Shown one piece after another: positions 1 to 9,426 of a stretch of 24,953 bases of DNA. The position numbers were made by a program, and so were the translations under genes. This DNA is from Hyphomonas sp. (lineage in GTDB: Bacteria; Pseudomonadota; Alphaproteobacteria; Caulobacterales; Hyphomonadaceae): positions 1 to 24,953 of the forward strand of contig JANSXJ010000006.1 in assembly GCA_024743015.1 (NCBI GenBank), read 5' to 3'. Each line of letters opens with the position of its first letter. Within the stretch, counting starts at the first letter, position 1. The notes below the pieces were generated by a model. The model saw nothing but the letters and a program-made list of their open reading frames with translations, searched no databases and was not told the origin of the DNA.

Positions 1-1
1 C

Positions 2-3000
2 GCCAATGGTGAAGGCGACATGATCAAAGTCTCGACCTTCCCGCGTCCGATCCAGGATCGTCCGCCAATCTGGATTGCCTCGGCGGGCAATATCGAGACG
101 TTTAAGTCCGCAGGGCGCCTTGGTGCGAATATCCTGACCAACATGCTGGGCCAGGATCTCGAAGATTTGCGTACCAAGCTTGCTGCCTATCGCGAAGCAC
201 GCGCCGAAGCCGGTTTCGAAGGACCGGGCCAGGTCTCGCTCATGCTCCACACCTATGTGTGTGACGATACTGAAAAGGCACGGGAGATCGCCCGCGAGCC
301 GTTCTGCAACTATCTGCAAAGTTCGTTTGATCTGGTCAAAGTCGCACCATGGATGTTCCCGGCCTTCAAGCGCCCGTCCCTCGATGGCGGAGAAGCGCAG
401 CTCGACACGTCCCAGTTTACCGATGAAGACATCGCCGCGCTGATGGATCATGCTTTTGATCGCTATTTTGAGACGGCGGGCCTGTTTGGATCGCCGGAGC
501 ATGCGCTTGGCATGGTTGAGAAGCTGAAAGAGATTGGCGTCAACGAGATCGCCTGTCTGGTTGATTTCGGGATTGATTCTGACACGGTCATCGAGAACCT
601 GCCTTATCTCAATCAGCTTAGAGAACTCGCAAACTCAGGCGGGTCCAATGCAGATGAGCGCGACTTTGTACCGGTTGGTGAGACCTTCAAGGCGCATGAG
701 ATCACGCATCTGCAATGCACGCCATCCATGGCGCGGATGTTGATTGATGATCCGGAGGTCCTGCAACAATTTGGATCGTTGAAACATCTCATGTTGGGCG
801 GCGAAGCTCTGCCGAGCGACCTTGCAGAAACGCTTCACGAAACGCTGACAGGCAAGTTCACCAACATGTATGGGCCGACCGAGACGACGATCTGGTCGAC
901 CACCTCGCCGGTCAGAAAAGGCGAGGCGATTACGATTGGCCGTCCGATCGCCAATACGGTTATTCGCCTCTTGGACGCCAATGGAAACTTGGTCGCGCGC
1001 GGCGAAGCCGGAGAGCTTTGCATTGGCGGCGACGGCGTTGTCCCCGGCTATCTCGGCCGCGATGATCTCACGGCTGAGCGCTTCGTCACCGATCCCTATG
1101 CACAAGGTGAGCGGCTTTACCGCACAGGTGACCTCGCCCGCTATAACGCTGCAGGAGACATCGAGTATCTCGGCCGCATGGACCAGCAGGTCAAAATCAA
1201 TGGCTACCGGATCGAGCTTGGAGAAATTGAAACCCAGCTCAGTCGTCATCCCGATATTTGGCAAAGCGTGGTGTCAGCGCATTCGGAAAACGGCGTGTCG
1301 CAGCTCGTCGCATATTATACCTCACCGCAAGGTCAGACGGATGGCGCCAATCTCGTCGAGCATTGGCAGGGGCTGTGGGATACGGCTTACCAGCAGAGTG
1401 ATGCCGAAAGTGATGCGCGATTTAACTTCGCCGGCTGGAATGACAGCTATACAGGCGCGCCAATTCCAGAGGAGCATATGCGTGAGTGGCGCGATGCGAC
1501 GCGCCAGAAGATTTTGAGCGTCGACCCTGAACGCATCCTCGAAATCGGCTGTGGTACCGGCATGGTTCTATTCTCCGTGCTGGATCAAGTAGAGCACTTT
1601 ACCGGCATTGACCTGTCGACGAATGCGCTCTCCCGGATTGGTGAAGAACTGACGCCGGAAGAGCAAAGCAAAGTCACATTGCGCAACCTGCCCGCTGATG
1701 CGATCGGACAGTTCGAAGCCGGAAGCTTCGATACGGTGGTGATCAACTCGGTCGCCCAGTATTTCCCGAGCGCCGAGTATCTTGCGGGCGTGCTTGAAAC
1801 CGCCAGTGAGCTGATCTCAGATGGCGGCCAGATTATTGTTGGCGATGTGCGTAGTCTTGAGCAGCTGACGGCCTTCCACACGGCGATCGAACTCAACCAG
1901 GCACCGGCAGATCTTGAAGCGTCGGCGCTTGGTAGCCGCATCGAAAAGCGTCTGCAGCGTGAGAGTGAACTTTTGCTGAGCGAGAACTTTTTCCACGCAT
2001 TGGTGCGGGATCTGCCACGCCTGCAGGGAGTGTCTCTGACCTTGAAACAGGGCCAGCACGCCAATGAGATGACGGATTACCGTTATGACGTCGTGCTGCA
2101 TGTCGGTGATCAGGCAGTGGAGACGCTTAGTCTTCCCGAAGCCCAGACGGCAGGTTCTGAGACGCAGATTCGAGATCTGCTCAATGCCGGCGCGCCAGTT
2201 CTCGCTTTGACGGGATTGACCAATGCGCGCCTTGCGCCAGTTTATGCGGCGAAAACAGCTATTGCCGGCCCGAATGGCGCCGGTGTCACGGCGCTGCGCG
2301 AAACGCTGGGACAAGACCGCGAAATCGGGATCGAACCAGGCGCACTGTCAGGACTTCATCCCGATTACGACGTCGTCAGCAGCTACTTCAACAGCGAAGA
2401 TCCGGCCGCGTTCGATGTCGTGTTCCGGCACAAGTCTCAGTCTGGATCTGTGGTCTCACGAGTTGCTGACACGACGCGCCTGGATCGTCCTGGCACCTAT
2501 GCCAATCAACCGGCGGCGCAGTCAGGCGACCAAAGCCTGTTGAGTGATCAGCTCCGCACGCATCTGCGCGAGCATTTGCCGGATTACATGATCCCATCTG
2601 TTTTCGTGGCGATGGACACGTTCCCGCTGACGCCGAATGGCAAGATTGACCGCAAGGCACTGCCTGCGCCGAGCGTAAAGGCAGAGCCGGTACAGGCTGA
2701 ATATATTCCGCCATCAAACGAGTTAGAAGCGACGATTGCGGGCATCTGGATGGAGCTGCTTGGCCTGTCACAGGTCGGACGTAGCGATAATATTTTCGAT
2801 ATCGGCGCGAATTCGATCATGACCGCGCAGGCCAATCAGCGTCTGTCGAAAAAACTGGGTTGTCGCGTATCTCTGGTCTCGATGTTCCGCTATCCTACGG
2901 TGGAGACACTGGCGGCGCATCTGGGGGCGGATGCGACGGGACCCGCCGCGAAAGCAGAGACTGCGTCGGACAAACCCAACCGACGCGAAGAGGCTGCGGC

Positions 3001-3037
3001 CAAACGCCGGGCCAAGCGACGCGAAAGAGTCGAGTAG
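2..3037 (+). CDS. NRPS module, 5' partial: monooxygenase-interrupted and N-methyltransferase-interrupted adenylation domain plus PCP
   Basis: Nonribosomal peptide synthetase whose start lies left of the window; the frame is open from base 2. Numbering from the Met codon at base 20, residues 1-208 are the C-terminal half of a luciferase-like monooxygenase (MupA/Atu3671 type). The adenylation (A) domain resumes near residue 215 with core A5 NMYGPTE (282-288), A7 YRTGD (367-371) and A8 (385-404). An N-methyltransferase follows, with SAM motif EIGCGTG near 508 and the typical NSVAQYFP and DVVF segments. Then come A9 LPDYMIP (near 853) and A10 NGKIDRKAL (873-881). The carrier domain has its phosphopantetheine serine at S932 in DIGANS. 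Selectivity positions Q232, M258, G260, M283, I291, W292 and K875 fit glycine. MtaG and MelG of myxothiazol and melithiazol synthesis have a monooxygenase at the same place in a glycine A domain. Inferred role: activate glycine, N-methylate it, possibly alpha-hydroxylate it, and pass it to the next PKS. Any condensation domain would be upstream. Confidence 0.93.
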   Translation, partial: ANGEGDMIKVSTFPRPIQDRPPIWIASAGNIETFKSAGRLGANILTNMLGQDLEDLRTKLAAYREARAEAGFEGPGQVSLMLHTYVCDDTEKAREIAREPFCNYLQSSFDLVKVAPWMFPAFKRPSLDGGEAQLDTSQFTDEDIAALMDHAFDRYFETAGLFGSPEHALGMVEKLKEIGVNEIACLVDFGIDSDTVIENLPYLNQLRELANSGGSNADERDFVPVGETFKAHEITHLQCTPSMARMLIDDPEVLQQFGSLKHLMLGGEALPSDLAETLHETLTGKFTNMYGPTETTIWSTTSPVRKGEAITIGRPIANTVIRLLDANGNLVARGEAGELCIGGDGVVPGYLGRDDLTAERFVTDPYAQGERLYRTGDLARYNAAGDIEYLGRMDQQVKINGYRIELGEIETQLSRHPDIWQSVVSAHSENGVSQLVAYYTSPQGQTDGANLVEHWQGLWDTAYQQSDAESDARFNFAGWNDSYTGAPIPEEHMREWRDATRQKILSVDPERILEIGCGTGMVLFSVLDQVEHFTGIDLSTNALSRIGEELTPEEQSKVTLRNLPADAIGQFEAGSFDTVVINSVAQYFPSAEYLAGVLETASELISDGGQIIVGDVRSLEQLTAFHTAIELNQAPADLEASALGSRIEKRLQRESELLLSENFFHALVRDLPRLQGVSLTLKQGQHANEMTDYRYDVVLHVGDQAVETLSLPEAQTAGSETQIRDLLNAGAPVLALTGLTNARLAPVYAAKTAIAGPNGAGVTALRETLGQDREIGIEPGALSGLHPDYDVVSSYFNSEDPAAFDVVFRHKSQSGSVVSRVADTTRLDRPGTYANQPAAQSGDQSLLSDQLRTHLREHLPDYMIPSVFVAMDTFPLTPNGKIDRKALPAPSVKAEPVQAEYIPPSNELEATIAGIWMELLGLSQVGRSDNIFDIGANSIMTAQANQRLSKKLGCRVSLVSMFRYPTVETLAAHLGADATGPAAKAETASDKPNRREEAAAKRRAKRRERVE

Positions 3038-3043
3038 ATTAAA

Positions 3044-6000
3044 ATGGCAGACACTGGTGCTTCCCCTGTCGGTTCGACCGACATCGCAATTGTCGGCATG
3101 GCCGCCCGCTTTCCGGGCGCGCCTGATGTCGAAACGTTCTGGGCGAATGTTCGCGACGGCGTGGAGTCGATTGTTCCAATCGACGATGATGCCTTGCGCG
3201 CAGCAGGCGTCAGCGAAGCAGAGATAAACCATCCTGACTATGTCAAAGTCTGCCCGCTTCTCAACGATGTCGACAAGTTCGATGCAGGCTTCTTCGGGTT
3301 CAATCCGCGTGAGGCTTCGGTCATGGATCCGGCGCACCGCGTGTTTCTGGAGATTGCCTGGGCGGCGTTCGAGAACGCTGGTTACACAGCTCTGCCAGAA
3401 GACGGCAAGGTCGGCGTATTCGCGACCGCTGGCGCACCGGACTATTATGTAGAGAATGTACGAACGCATCCAGAGATCATGAACTCGATGGGCGATTTCC
3501 TCGTCCGTCATACTGGAAACGATATGAACTTTCTCGCCACGCGCGTGTCCTATGAAATGGATTTGCGCGGGCCGAGCATGAACGTTCAGACGGCATGCTC
3601 GTCTGCATTGGTCGCCTTGCATATGGCGGCGCAAAGCCTCCGCCAGGGCGAATGCGACATGGCGCTGATCGGCGGGGCGACGATCCTGATTCCGCAAGGC
3701 CAGGGCTATATGTACCGCGATGGTGAGATCCTTTCGCCGGATGGCCATTGCCGCCCGTTCGACGCCAAGAGCGCCGGTACCGTGTTCGGCAGCGGGGCAG
3801 GGGCGCTGATTGTCAAACGCCTGGACGATGCACTCGATGACGGCGACACTATTCATGCCGTCGTAAAAGGGTCCGCCATCAACAATGATGGTGCCATGAA
3901 AGTCGGATATCTCGCGCCCGGCGTGGATGGGCAGGCAAATGTAATTACCGATGCCCTGAAAGCGGCCGGGGTTCCCGGCGAGAGCGTCACTTATATTGAA
4001 ACACACGGAACCGGCACGCTGGTCGGCGATCCGATTGAAGTTGAAGCTCTGAACGAGGCTTATCGTCAGCATACGAATAAAACCGGATATTGCGGGATTG
4101 GCTCAGTAAAATCGAATATTGGTCATTTGGGCGAAACGGCAGCGGCTGCGTCTCTGATCAAGGCTGTGATGGCGCTTAAGCATCGCCAGTTGCCGCCCAG
4201 CCTTGGGTTCGAAACTCCGAACCCGGCCATGGATCTGGAGGACAGCCCCTTCTACGTGAATAAAGAGCTGCAGGACTGGTCGGTCGACGGCCCGCTGCGC
4301 TGTGCAGTCACCGCGCTCGGGGCTGGTGGTACAAATTGTCATGTCATCCTCGAAGAAGCCCCGGGTGCCTTGCCCGGCGAAGATGAGCGCAACAAGCAAT
4401 TGCTTGTTCTTTCGGCCAAGACCAAAGAGGCTCTCGATACAGCGTCGCTGAATCTCGCCGATCGGCTGGAGGCAAATCCGGATACAGACCTCGCCGACGC
4501 AGCTTATACGCTCGCCCTTGGTCGCCGTCCGATGCCGCATCGCCGGATCGTCGTGGCGGGCAATCATCAGGAAGCAATCGCTCGGCTCCGTGACCCGAAA
4601 CATAAAATGGCGGCAACGCTTGAAGCCAGCTCAGATCGACCGAAGACGGTCTTCATGTTCCCGGGCGGCGGGGCGCAATATGCCGGTATGGGCCGTGAAT
4701 TGTATCAACAGGACGAAGTCTATCGCGATGCGATTGACGCTTGCCTGGCAATCATCACGCCGAAACTTGGCCGCGATCTGAAGGCGCTGATGTATCCACC
4801 TGCCGACCAGGTGGAGTCCGCCACACGAACCCTTGAGCAGCCATCGCTGACGCTGCCTGCCTTGTTCGCGACCACGTACGCGCTCACCAGTTTGTACGAG
4901 TCTTGGGGGCTCGAGCCAGACGCCTTTATTGGGCACAGTATGGGCGAGTATGTCGCCGCTTGCAAAGCGGGCGTATTCTCGCTCGAAGACGCGATCACAC
5001 TGGTTATGCTTCGCGGCGAGCTGTTTGAATGCATTGACCAGGGCGGAATGCTCAGCGTGCCCATGTCAGAAGGTGATGTGCGCGCGCTGGCGCCGGATAC
5101 TCTCGACATTGCTGCAGTAAATGCACCAGATTTGTGTGTCGCCTCAGGACCGCGCGATCAGATTGACGCATTCCAGGCAAAACTGACTCAGGAAGACATT
5201 GAATCGACGCCCATCCGTATCGATGTGGCTGCGCATTCGCGGATGCTTGATCCTATTCTGGAACGCTTCCGTAGCGCCTGTCGCAAGATCGATTTCCGGG
5301 CTCCGACCATGCCGTTCGTGTCTAACCTGACAGGGAAGTGGATTTCACCGCAAGAGGCCTGCGATCCGGACTACTGGGTCAACCATCTGCGCTCTACCGT
5401 TCGCTTCGCGGATGGTCTGCAGACGCTTCGATCACTCGGCGATCCGGTTCTGATTGAGATCGGCCCGGGGCGGACCTTGTCCATGCTCGCAAAAGCGCAG
5501 GAAACGCCCTACCGCCACGCCTTCAACACCGTGCGTCATCCGCAAGAAACCGCGAGCGACCTCGAATTCGCTCTGGCGAGCTTCGGAAAGATCTGGGCGG
5601 CGGGTGCAAGTGTTGATTGGCATGAATTCTACGGAACCCAGCTGCGCAATCGTATTCCGCTGCCAACCTATCCTTTCGCCCGTGACTCCTACTGGGTGGA
5701 TGCCCGCAAGTCGGCCTCGGTGCCCGAAAGTCAGGATCTGGTCAAACGCCCCGACATGAAGGACTGGTTTGCTCAGCTCTCATATCGCGAAGCGCCGCTG
5801 GTGCGATCACCGCGCGCGGATAAGGATCGAAACTGGGTCGTGTTCAGTTACTCCGCATCGTTGGCAGCTGAACTCCTATCGGCCATGGACGCGGACGGTA
5901 TTCAAGTCGTCACACCCGGAGCTGCGGTTCAACGCACTGGCTCAAGCACCTGGAGCATCAACTTCGATCAGAGTGAGCACTTCACCCGGGTGCTCGAGGA

Positions 6001-9000
6001 GGTTGAAGAGGCCATCGGACTTCCCGATCATATTGTTTTCCTGACCCAGAATTCTCGCAGATCTGCGAGGTCGCATGCGTCTAAGCAGGACCGTCTATTC
6101 CTGCATCCGACTTATCTGGCGCAAGCGCTTGGCGCGCGATCCGAGCCCGTGCAATTATCCATTTTGACGTCAGGACTGACGGATCTGGGCGGCGAGACTC
6201 AGGACCCTTATCAGGCCCTGGCGCTTGGTCCGGCGCTTACGACTCCAAGAGAACTCACTCATACTCAGGCGCGGTGCGTCGACTTGCCAAACCGCACTTT
6301 GCTGCGTCGGTGGTCGCCGGACCTGCTCGAACGATTGAACGCCGAGCTTCGCAATGAAAGCGATGACACAGTGGTCGCGCTGAGATCATCAGGACGCTGG
6401 GTGCGCACTTTGTCACCAAGCCCAATCGAAACGAACGAGACCGAGACGAATGAATGGCTCCGCGAGGGCGGAGTTTATCTCATCACGGGCGGCCTGAGCG
6501 GTATCGGCATGGAAATCGCGCAGCATATGGCCCGCTTGAAACCCGTCAAACTGGCTTTGATGGCCCGCAAGGGACTGCCGCCAGAATCCGATTGGGACAA
6601 AATCGTATCCGCAGAGGTGGAAAGCCAGGTCTCTCAGCGTATTCAGCTTGTACGCGGCTTACGCGATCAAGGCGCTGACGTCATGGTCATCGCGGGAGAT
6701 GTTACAGATACCCAAAGCCTGACGACGGCTTTGGGCGAGATCAGGTCCTGTTATGGGCCCCTCAACGGCGTTATTCACGCGGCAGGCAGCATGGACGATG
6801 CGCCGCTCATGATCAAAGATGCGGCGTCGATGAAACGCCTTCTGGCGCCAAAAGTCGCTGGAACTGTTAATCTCGATAAAGCCATCACCGAAGATCTGGA
6901 CCTGTTCGTCCTGTTTTCATCTGTCGCCGCCTTCCTGGGCTTGCCAGGGCAGGTCGACTATACCGCGGCCAACGCCTTTCTGGATGCTTTTGCGCGCGAG
7001 CGAAATTCCCGGAAGCCGGGTCGTTCGGTCGTCATCAACTGGAACGCCTGGCGAGATGTTGGTATGGCAGACGCGGCGCAGCGGGCCCAGACCGGCGAAA
7101 CACCGCCTTACATGCCAAGCGAAAGCCCGGCCTGGGATGGGTACACGGATATGGCTGGTGGCCGGCTCTATGTTCGGGATCTGTCAGTGGCGAAAGACTG
7201 GATCCTGCGCGATCACCAAGTCAAAGATGGGCATGCATTGCTGTCAGGTACGACCATGCTGGAGCTTGCCCGCGCGGCGGTAGCGGATTTGCATCCAGGT
7301 GCTCAGATCAAGCTTTCAAATCTAACCTTCCTCGCCCCGTTCGTGGTCGGTCCGGACGAGATCCGGCGCCTCAGTTTGCATGCGGTCCGAACGGGCGATG
7401 GACGTCTGGAAATCAGCCTTCGAGACGGAGCCAATCTCGATAGCCAACCGCTGGTGGTTTGCGACGCGGCGGTCCTGACGGACGCTGCGCCCGCTTCGAT
7501 TGATTTGAAATCGATTGGAGCGCGGTGCAATGCGGATCGTTGGGTTTCGCCGGATGGCTTTCTGGATCAGGATTTCATGGCGTTCGGCCCGCGCTGGGCG
7601 AACATGAAGCAGGTCACATACGGGCGCGATGAAGCCTTGGTCGAATTGAGCCTGCCGGACGCGTTTGCGTCTGATCTGTCTTCTTTCCACCTCCATCCAG
7701 CTGTGCTCGATATGGCAACCGGAGGTGTTCAGCGTCTGATCCCGGGAGTTGATCTCGACACGGAATTCTATGTCCCGCTGAGCTATGACACGGTACGGGT
7801 CTTTGGCGATATGCCGGCGAAAGTCTTCAGCCACGTTCGCTGCTTGCCCGGCAGCGGAGATGGTCTCGCCTATTTCGATGTGACATTGATGGACGCAACC
7901 GGTGCGGTCTTTGCCGACGTGAAGCGCTTCACCATGAAACGACTGGCCTCTGACGATACGTTCGCATCGATTGGCGCGGTCAATGCCGCAGGCAAATCCA
8001 CGCCGCAAAATGAAGCTCTGGAAGCACTCCTGCAGCAGGGTATTCGCCCTCATGAGGGCGTTGAAGCTTTCTCGCGGATCCTGTCCCAATCAGGACTGGT
8101 TCAAACGATCGCGTCTTCTGTTGATCCCGAAGTTTGGCTTCGACAACTGAATGACGAGGCCCAAGTCGACACGAGCGAAGCGGACGGCGACAGCAATTAT
8201 GAGCGCCCGCAACTCGCATCTGACTACGAAGCACCTGAAACTCCGGTAGAGAAAGATCTTGCAGCGACCTGGTCTGATCTTTTGGGCGTCAAAAAGGTTG
8301 GGACGCGCGATGATTTCTTCGACCTTGGCGGCAATTCCCTGATTGGTGTTCGCCTATTTGCGTCGATCCGCAAAAAGCATGGACTGTCGCTGCCCCTGGC
8401 GACGCTGTTCGAAACGCCGACAATCAGCAAACTGGCCGCCTTGATGGCGTCGCATGGTGTGGGCGCAGACGAGACAAACGAGAGTGATGACAGTGTCGAT
8501 ACGCTTGCGACCCGCTGGACACCACTCGTGACCTTGAAAAAGGGTCTGCCAGGACTGCGGGCGATCTTTGCTGTGCACGGGGCTCAGGGCAACGTGATGA
8601 AGTTCAAATCGCTCTCTGACCAATTGCCAGACACACGACCGGTATATGGCATACAGGCCTATGGCTCAGATGGGGTACAGTCACCATTGGACTCAATCCC
8701 GGAAATGGCGCGCCGCTATATCGACGTGATCCGGGCTGTTCAACCGCAGGGACCCTATACTCTGGCGGGCTATTCCGGTGGCGGCATCGTAATCTACGAA
8801 ATGGCTCAGCAGCTCAAGGATGCTGGAGAAACCGTCGATCTGGTCATCATGTTCGATACGATGCATCCGCAGTTTGCAGAGGCTCCGAACCGTATCGTGG
8901 GCCGCCTAAAAAACCTACACCGGCTGCATCCGAGCATCGCGCTGGAAACGACCCGACGGATCCTGCACCGTGTGCCGGTTCTGAAGAAGATCATTCCGGG

Positions 9001-9319
9001 CCACAGAGCAGCAGATTATGTTGAAACCGATCTCGAAAAAGCGGGATGGCGTGTTTATGACGCGTTCGGAATTGCCGCAAAAGCCTATCATCCAAAGCCA
9101 TATGATGGTCAGGTCGTCATTGTCCGCGCCCGGCGAACCAATTTGCGGTATCTCAACCTGGGACCGTCGCTCGGTTGGGAGAAACATCTCAGCAAGCCGT
9201 ACATTCCGATGGAAGTCGACTCGACGCATGCAACCGTTTTTGACGAGCCCGCTGTCTCGGACTTGGCGGTGCAGGTGCGCGCCTTATTGGCAGATTTCTC
9301 CACCAATTCAGAGCCATGA
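3044..9319 (+). CDS. Type I modular PKS, KS-AT-KR-DH-ACP-TE
   Basis: A 2091-residue terminal polyketide synthase module, six bases after the NRPS stop and so probably cotranscribed. Domains in order: ketosynthase (about 11-437; Cys185 in TACSSA, His321 in THGTGT, His361 in NIGHLGE); acyltransferase (about 535-835; Ser632 in GHSMGEY, VAAH at 728-731); ketoreductase (structural subdomain about 860-1115; NADPH motif TGGLSGIG 1148-1155; Ser1292, Tyr1306, Asn1310; MDD at 1250-1252, as in B-type ketoreductases); dehydratase-like domain (about 1375-1650; His1391, Asp1556); acyl carrier protein (Ser1765 in GGNS); type I thioesterase (about 1830-2085; Ser1911 in GYSGG, Asp1938, His2062). It should extend the NRPS-bound aminoacyl chain once, reduce it, perhaps dehydrate it, and release it by hydrolysis or cyclisation. 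The dehydratase sits after the ketoreductase, and its first motif is unusual. The AT resembles malonyl-type enzymes, but VAAH is not diagnostic. Confidence 0.96.
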   Translation: MADTGASPVGSTDIAIVGMAARFPGAPDVETFWANVRDGVESIVPIDDDALRAAGVSEAEINHPDYVKVCPLLNDVDKFDAGFFGFNPREASVMDPAHRVFLEIAWAAFENAGYTALPEDGKVGVFATAGAPDYYVENVRTHPEIMNSMGDFLVRHTGNDMNFLATRVSYEMDLRGPSMNVQTACSSALVALHMAAQSLRQGECDMALIGGATILIPQGQGYMYRDGEILSPDGHCRPFDAKSAGTVFGSGAGALIVKRLDDALDDGDTIHAVVKGSAINNDGAMKVGYLAPGVDGQANVITDALKAAGVPGESVTYIETHGTGTLVGDPIEVEALNEAYRQHTNKTGYCGIGSVKSNIGHLGETAAAASLIKAVMALKHRQLPPSLGFETPNPAMDLEDSPFYVNKELQDWSVDGPLRCAVTALGAGGTNCHVILEEAPGALPGEDERNKQLLVLSAKTKEALDTASLNLADRLEANPDTDLADAAYTLALGRRPMPHRRIVVAGNHQEAIARLRDPKHKMAATLEASSDRPKTVFMFPGGGAQYAGMGRELYQQDEVYRDAIDACLAIITPKLGRDLKALMYPPADQVESATRTLEQPSLTLPALFATTYALTSLYESWGLEPDAFIGHSMGEYVAACKAGVFSLEDAITLVMLRGELFECIDQGGMLSVPMSEGDVRALAPDTLDIAAVNAPDLCVASGPRDQIDAFQAKLTQEDIESTPIRIDVAAHSRMLDPILERFRSACRKIDFRAPTMPFVSNLTGKWISPQEACDPDYWVNHLRSTVRFADGLQTLRSLGDPVLIEIGPGRTLSMLAKAQETPYRHAFNTVRHPQETASDLEFALASFGKIWAAGASVDWHEFYGTQLRNRIPLPTYPFARDSYWVDARKSASVPESQDLVKRPDMKDWFAQLSYREAPLVRSPRADKDRNWVVFSYSASLAAELLSAMDADGIQVVTPGAAVQRTGSSTWSINFDQSEHFTRVLEEVEEAIGLPDHIVFLTQNSRRSARSHASKQDRLFLHPTYLAQALGARSEPVQLSILTSGLTDLGGETQDPYQALALGPALTTPRELTHTQARCVDLPNRTLLRRWSPDLLERLNAELRNESDDTVVALRSSGRWVRTLSPSPIETNETETNEWLREGGVYLITGGLSGIGMEIAQHMARLKPVKLALMARKGLPPESDWDKIVSAEVESQVSQRIQLVRGLRDQGADVMVIAGDVTDTQSLTTALGEIRSCYGPLNGVIHAAGSMDDAPLMIKDAASMKRLLAPKVAGTVNLDKAITEDLDLFVLFSSVAAFLGLPGQVDYTAANAFLDAFARERNSRKPGRSVVINWNAWRDVGMADAAQRAQTGETPPYMPSESPAWDGYTDMAGGRLYVRDLSVAKDWILRDHQVKDGHALLSGTTMLELARAAVADLHPGAQIKLSNLTFLAPFVVGPDEIRRLSLHAVRTGDGRLEISLRDGANLDSQPLVVCDAAVLTDAAPASIDLKSIGARCNADRWVSPDGFLDQDFMAFGPRWANMKQVTYGRDEALVELSLPDAFASDLSSFHLHPAVLDMATGGVQRLIPGVDLDTEFYVPLSYDTVRVFGDMPAKVFSHVRCLPGSGDGLAYFDVTLMDATGAVFADVKRFTMKRLASDDTFASIGAVNAAGKSTPQNEALEALLQQGIRPHEGVEAFSRILSQSGLVQTIASSVDPEVWLRQLNDEAQVDTSEADGDSNYERPQLASDYEAPETPVEKDLAATWSDLLGVKKVGTRDDFFDLGGNSLIGVRLFASIRKKHGLSLPLATLFETPTISKLAALMASHGVGADETNESDDSVDTLATRWTPLVTLKKGLPGLRAIFAVHGAQGNVMKFKSLSDQLPDTRPVYGIQAYGSDGVQSPLDSIPEMARRYIDVIRAVQPQGPYTLAGYSGGGIVIYEMAQQLKDAGETVDLVIMFDTMHPQFAEAPNRIVGRLKNLHRLHPSIALETTRRILHRVPVLKKIIPGHRAADYVETDLEKAGWRVYDAFGIAAKAYHPKPYDGQVVIVRARRTNLRYLNLGPSLGWEKHLSKPYIPMEVDSTHATVFDEPAVSDLAVQVRALLADFSTNSEP

Positions 9320-9368
9320 GGACTTTGGATGGATCTCAGACATGGCGATCTCTTAATGCGGAAACTGG

Positions 9369-9398
9369 TTGACGGGGGCCACGCTCCAGCGGTTTACC
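9369..9398 (+). promoter_or_regulatory. Candidate promoter of the first lipoprotein gene
   Basis: TTGACG (9369-9374) matches five of six -35 consensus bases. After 18 bases comes TTTACC (9393-9398), a poor -10. CCAGCGG directly precedes the -10. The same layout, TTGACG-N11-CCARCGG followed by an AT-richer hexamer, occurs upstream of the paralogous gene at 10477-10506, at almost the same distance from the start codon. The support is this shared pattern rather than a strong consensus match. Confidence 0.3.
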
Positions 9399-9426
9399 AC
9401 AGGTTGAACAATTCAATGGATTCAGA

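Noticed and set aside
1..650. Luciferase-like monooxygenase read as a free-standing gene starting at base 20
   Set aside because: The frame is open to the left edge, and it runs without a stop into A-domain sequence at the same point as in MtaG-type synthetases.
2768..4072. 434-codon open frame on the minus strand across the NRPS/PKS junction
   Set aside because: It lies antisense to the PKS ketosynthase, whose catalytic motifs are intact, has a low-complexity Arg/His-rich translation and shows no family motif. Shadow of high-G+C coding DNA.
7322..8089. 255-codon minus-strand open frame
   Set aside because: Antisense to the PKS dehydratase-like domain, with an Arg/Ile-rich translation and no motif.
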